From contig NZ_MINO01000001.1 in assembly GCF_001757355.1 (NCBI RefSeq), forward strand, positions 124,001 to 188,000: a stretch of 64,000 nucleotides of DNA. The letters are read 5' to 3'. A program made the translations under genes and the position numbers. Below, in pieces: positions 61,735-64,000 of this stretch (its first letter is position 1; the number at the start of each line of letters is the position of its first letter). This DNA is from Sphingobium phenoxybenzoativorans. Lineage in GTDB: Bacteria; Pseudomonadota; Alphaproteobacteria; Sphingomonadales; Sphingomonadaceae. The notes under the pieces are model-generated. The model was not told where the DNA came from. It saw only the letters and a list, made by a program, of their open reading frames with translations, and ran no database searches.

Positions 61735-61759
61735 AGGGCGGCTTTTTGCCGCCCTTTTT
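61735..61759 (+). terminator. Rho-independent terminator
   Basis: AGGGCGGC - TTTTT - GCCGCCCT with a T run to 61759; perfect 8-bp stem directly after the small exported-protein gene. Confidence 0.92.
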
Positions 61760-61786
61760 CGTGTCTTTCTCGATGCCTATCCGTCT

Positions 61787-61835
61787 GTGTCACACGTTCG
61801 TCATCAATGACATAAAACAGTAATTTTTCTGTCAT
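61787..61835 (+). promoter_or_regulatory. Two putative Pho boxes before the beta-helix lipoprotein gene
   Basis: GTGTCAC-ACGT-TCGTCAT (61787-61804; 10 of 14) and CAGTAAT-TTTT-CTGTCAT (61818-61835; 12 of 14). Both have the 7+4+7 layout with 11-base period; their starts are 31 bases apart, near three helical turns. Upstream of the gene starting at 61975. Confidence 0.55.
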
Positions 61836-61974
61836 TCCAAAGACGCACAAACACAATCTGATTGTCATGCCCCGCCTCTAGTGGCCCGTCCCAGGGGAAA
61901 CGGGGGGCAGCGACGATTCGCCTCTCTTGCTCCGATCACTGTTCACAACCCGGCGTTGCCGGAGCGGAGAAGAT

Positions 61975-63567
61975 ATGGCTAAGATTTCGCGCATTTCCAA
62001 GATGTTGCTCGCAAGCTGCGGCTGTGCGGCGCTCGCCGCATGCGGCGCTGACGACGTGGCATCGCCAGGGGAAGGCACTGTCGTCATTCCCGCACCCACG
62101 CCGACCCCCACCCCGACCCCGACCCCCACGCCGACCCCTGGCGCGGCAGTGACTCCTGCTTCGGCCTGCCCGACCATCGCCGGTCCTGACCAGCTCACCA
62201 ACCTCAGCACGATCACAGACGGCACCAACACCTGGCTCAACTGCCAGCTCCCGGCGCGCTTCACGGCGTCGACCGCGCTGGCCAAGGTTGCAGGCGTTGT
62301 CTATTCGCTCGGCGGCCGCGTTGATGTCGGCACGGACCAGGGCGCTGCAAGCACCAGCAGCGTCGTGACCCTGACCATCGATCCCGGCGTCGTGATCTTC
62401 GGCGGCACGGGCGCTTCCTATCTTGCCGTCAACCGCGGCAACAAGATCAATGCCGTCGGCACCGCATCGCAGCCGATCATCTTCACCAGCCGCGACAATG
62501 TCCGCGGTCAGAACAATGATCAGTCCTCCGGTCAGTGGGGCGGCGTCGTGCTGCTCGGCCGCGCCCGCATCACTGACTGTCTCGCGCCTGCGGCTGCGCC
62601 CGGCACCACGGCGTGCGAACGCGATACCGAGGGCACCAGCAACGCCCTGTACGGCGGCGCCAACGACGCGGACGACAGCGGCCGCATGAGCTATGTGCAG
62701 ATCCGCTATTCCGGCTTCGTGCTTGCCAACAATTCGGAGCTTCAGGGCCTGACCCCCAGCGGCGTCGGCACCGGCACCCGGCTCGACCATATCCAGATCC
62801 ACAACAGCTCGGACGACGGCATCGAAATCTTCGGCGGCAGCGCCCACCTGAAATATCTGGTCCTGACCGGCAATGAAGACGATCAGCTCGACAGCGACGT
62901 CGGCTATCGCGGCACCGCCCAATATGTGATCTCGGTTCAGCGCGCCAATAACAACATCGGCGACACCTTCACCGAAACCGACTCGAACGGTTCGACCGTG
63001 AACACCAACGCCGGTGAAGACGCACTGCCTCGCCAGTATCTGAAGGTGGCCAACTTCACGCATATCCAGCGGTCGACCACCGGTGCCGACCTTGCCAGCA
63101 TGATGATCCGCGGCGGCGCCGACCTGACGATGGTCAACGGCATCGTGGTCAGCCCCAACTATCCCTGCATCAACCTCGCCAGCACCGCCACGAGCCGCGC
63201 TGCCGACGGCGCGCTGCAGGATGCAGGCCCGCCCAGCTATCGCTCGGTCGTGATGCAGTGCTCCAGCACGCCGTTCCTCGGAACCCGCGGCGTCACCAAT
63301 GCTGAAGTGCAGGCCATCTTCGCCGCCGGCGCGAACAGCAGCTTCGCCTACACGCCGTCGCTGACCAGCCTGTTCATCAATGGCGCAACCGAAACCGCCG
63401 TAGTCGCGACCGATCCGAAGACGATCGACACGAACTTCGACACCACCAACTATGTTGGTGCGGTGAAGGATGCGACGGACACCTGGTATGCCGGCTGGAC
63501 CTGCAACTCGGCCACCGCGACCTTCGGGACCAGCAACGGCAACTGCACGGCCATCCCGACCACCTGA
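61975..63567 (+). CDS. Exported lipoprotein with Pro-Thr linker and beta-helix-like domain
   Basis: 530 residues. Signal peptide with lipobox LAACG (Cys near 23), then a linker of seven to eight Pro-Thr pairs (about 40-56) and a long domain rich in Gly/Asn/Asp turns (NVRGQNNDQSSGQWGGVVLLGRA, IHNSSDDGIEIFGGSAHLKYL), typical of right-handed parallel beta helices. Probably surface-exposed or periplasmic and lipid-anchored. Homologues stand directly before TonB-dependent receptor genes, as here, so a role in capturing the receptor ligand is inferred. ATG at 61975 has GGAGCGGAGA upstream. Preceded by two Pho-box-like sites. Confidence 0.85.
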   Translation: MAKISRISKMLLASCGCAALAACGADDVASPGEGTVVIPAPTPTPTPTPTPTPTPGAAVTPASACPTIAGPDQLTNLSTITDGTNTWLNCQLPARFTASTALAKVAGVVYSLGGRVDVGTDQGAASTSSVVTLTIDPGVVIFGGTGASYLAVNRGNKINAVGTASQPIIFTSRDNVRGQNNDQSSGQWGGVVLLGRARITDCLAPAAAPGTTACERDTEGTSNALYGGANDADDSGRMSYVQIRYSGFVLANNSELQGLTPSGVGTGTRLDHIQIHNSSDDGIEIFGGSAHLKYLVLTGNEDDQLDSDVGYRGTAQYVISVQRANNNIGDTFTETDSNGSTVNTNAGEDALPRQYLKVANFTHIQRSTTGADLASMMIRGGADLTMVNGIVVSPNYPCINLASTATSRAADGALQDAGPPSYRSVVMQCSSTPFLGTRGVTNAEVQAIFAAGANSSFAYTPSLTSLFINGATETAVVATDPKTIDTNFDTTNYVGAVKDATDTWYAGWTCNSATATFGTSNGNCTAIPTT

Positions 63568-63581
63568 ACTCTTGTTTGACA

Positions 63582-63624
63582 GGGCGGGGCGCGCGGCAAC
63601 GACCGGCGCTCCGCCCCCATTTTT
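63582..63624 (+). terminator. Hairpin with T run between lipoprotein and receptor genes
   Basis: GGGCGG-G-GCGC-g-CGG pairs with CCG-GCGC-T-CCGCCC around CAACGA, followed by ATTTTTATT. A partial or full terminator which would lower receptor expression relative to the lipoprotein. Confidence 0.75.
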
Positions 63625-63648
63625 ATTAACCTCTCTGGGGGAAATTCC

Positions 63649-64000
63649 ATGTCGAAGTCGCTGACTCTGGCGAGCCTGCTTCTGCTCTCATCTGCGCTGG
63701 TCGCTCCTGCGGCTCTCGCCCAGTCGGACGTCTCTGCGCCCGCCGATGGCGCGGCGACCGGCACGACCAACACCGGCGCTGCCAACCCCGGCATGCCGAC
63801 GGCGGCGGAGGAGGCTGCAGACCAGTCCGGCAATGTCGACGTGTCCATTCCGGGCGCGGACATCGTTGTGGTCGGCCGTCGCGGCGCCAATATTGAGCGC
63901 GCCGCTCCCCAAGTGGTCAGCGTTCTGTCCGCAGCCGACATCAAGCGTACGGGCGAAGGCGATATCGCCGGCTCGCTCCAGCGCGTTACCGGCCTCAGCG
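63649..64000 (+). CDS. TonB-dependent receptor, truncated by window end
   Basis: First 117 residues. Signal peptide MSKSLTLASLLLLSSALVAP then ALAQ; a disordered Ala/Thr/Gly linker; IPGADIVVVGRRGANI, the typical TonB-box-like segment (DIVVVG), followed by the plug start RAAPQVVSVLSAADIKRTGEGDIAGSLQRVTGLS. The barrel lies beyond the window. Outer-membrane active importer; ligand unknown, though Pho-like sites upstream of the preceding gene suggest a phosphorus-containing compound. Confidence 0.92.
   Translation, partial: MSKSLTLASLLLLSSALVAPAALAQSDVSAPADGAATGTTNTGAANPGMPTAAEEAADQSGNVDVSIPGADIVVVGRRGANIERAAPQVVSVLSAADIKRTGEGDIAGSLQRVTGLS

Overview
The window is a GC-rich stretch of an alphaproteobacterial chromosome, most likely a sphingomonad (Sphingobium/Sphingomonas type). 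The evidence is a circularly permuted two-piece tmRNA gene with the tag ANDNEALALAA, a complete exosortase A (XrtA/PEP-CTERM) exopolysaccharide cluster, a fused SecDF, a start of a TonB-dependent receptor, and two families of dispersed intergenic hairpins.

Layout. 1-2400 is the right end of an integrative element: a partial gene, a tyrosine integrase and an FRG-domain gene in overlapping order, ending at the 3' part of a CAT-anticodon tRNA gene (attachment site). 2401-8260 holds HU, a 725-residue secreted protein of unknown function and a BtuFCD-like ABC importer. 8260-13770 holds the Anbu set (circularly permuted ATP-grasp, alpha-E, transglutaminase, Anbu proteasome-like protein) followed by trxB. 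13938-30942 is the XrtA cluster: acyl carrier protein and GNAT on the minus strand; acyl-CoA ligase, PLP decarboxylase, export lipoprotein, chain-length protein, tyrosine kinase, outer-membrane beta-barrel, AAA ATPase, deacetylase, FemAB protein, glycosyltransferase, exosortase A and amidotransferase on the plus strand, closed by a strong terminator. 31225-35798 holds truA, fmt, recR, def and rmuC. 35978-36961 is a small lysis cassette (GTA-type 3TM holin and GH108 endolysin), followed by small unknown genes and tRNA-Pro(GGG). 38823-42150 is yajC-secDF and a Mth938-like gene. 42271-46600 has a glycosyltransferase, a divergent XRE regulator / DUF6456 pair and an ABC-F ATPase. 46781-50171 has a SIMPL protein and a PepSY / response-regulator / histidine-kinase operon. 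51016-51191 is an 11-bp tandem array. 51269-59534 holds chorismate mutase, polyprenyl synthase, a PEP mutase/isocitrate lyase-family gene, a VOC protein, HrpB, an NDUFS4-like subunit and a LemA-TPM-TPM-NUDIX operon. 59666-61060 has mscL, a small lipoprotein and ssrA. 61174-64000 is a set of outer-membrane genes preceded by Pho-box-like direct repeats and ending in a truncated TonB-dependent receptor.

The most interesting links are: (i) an 11-bp motif, CCCATATGGTT, shared by the promoter of the lysis cassette and by the XRE/DUF6456 divergent promoter 7 kb away, which suggests one regulator for gene-transfer-agent lysis; (ii) the helically phased 11-bp repeat array next to the chorismate mutase gene; (iii) Pho-box-like sites before the genes preceding the TonB receptor; (iv) a 45-codon minus-strand ORF with its own terminator; (v) hairpin repeats placed at gene 3' ends, one of them between a response regulator and its kinase. 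All functions are read from sequence alone; no searches were run.
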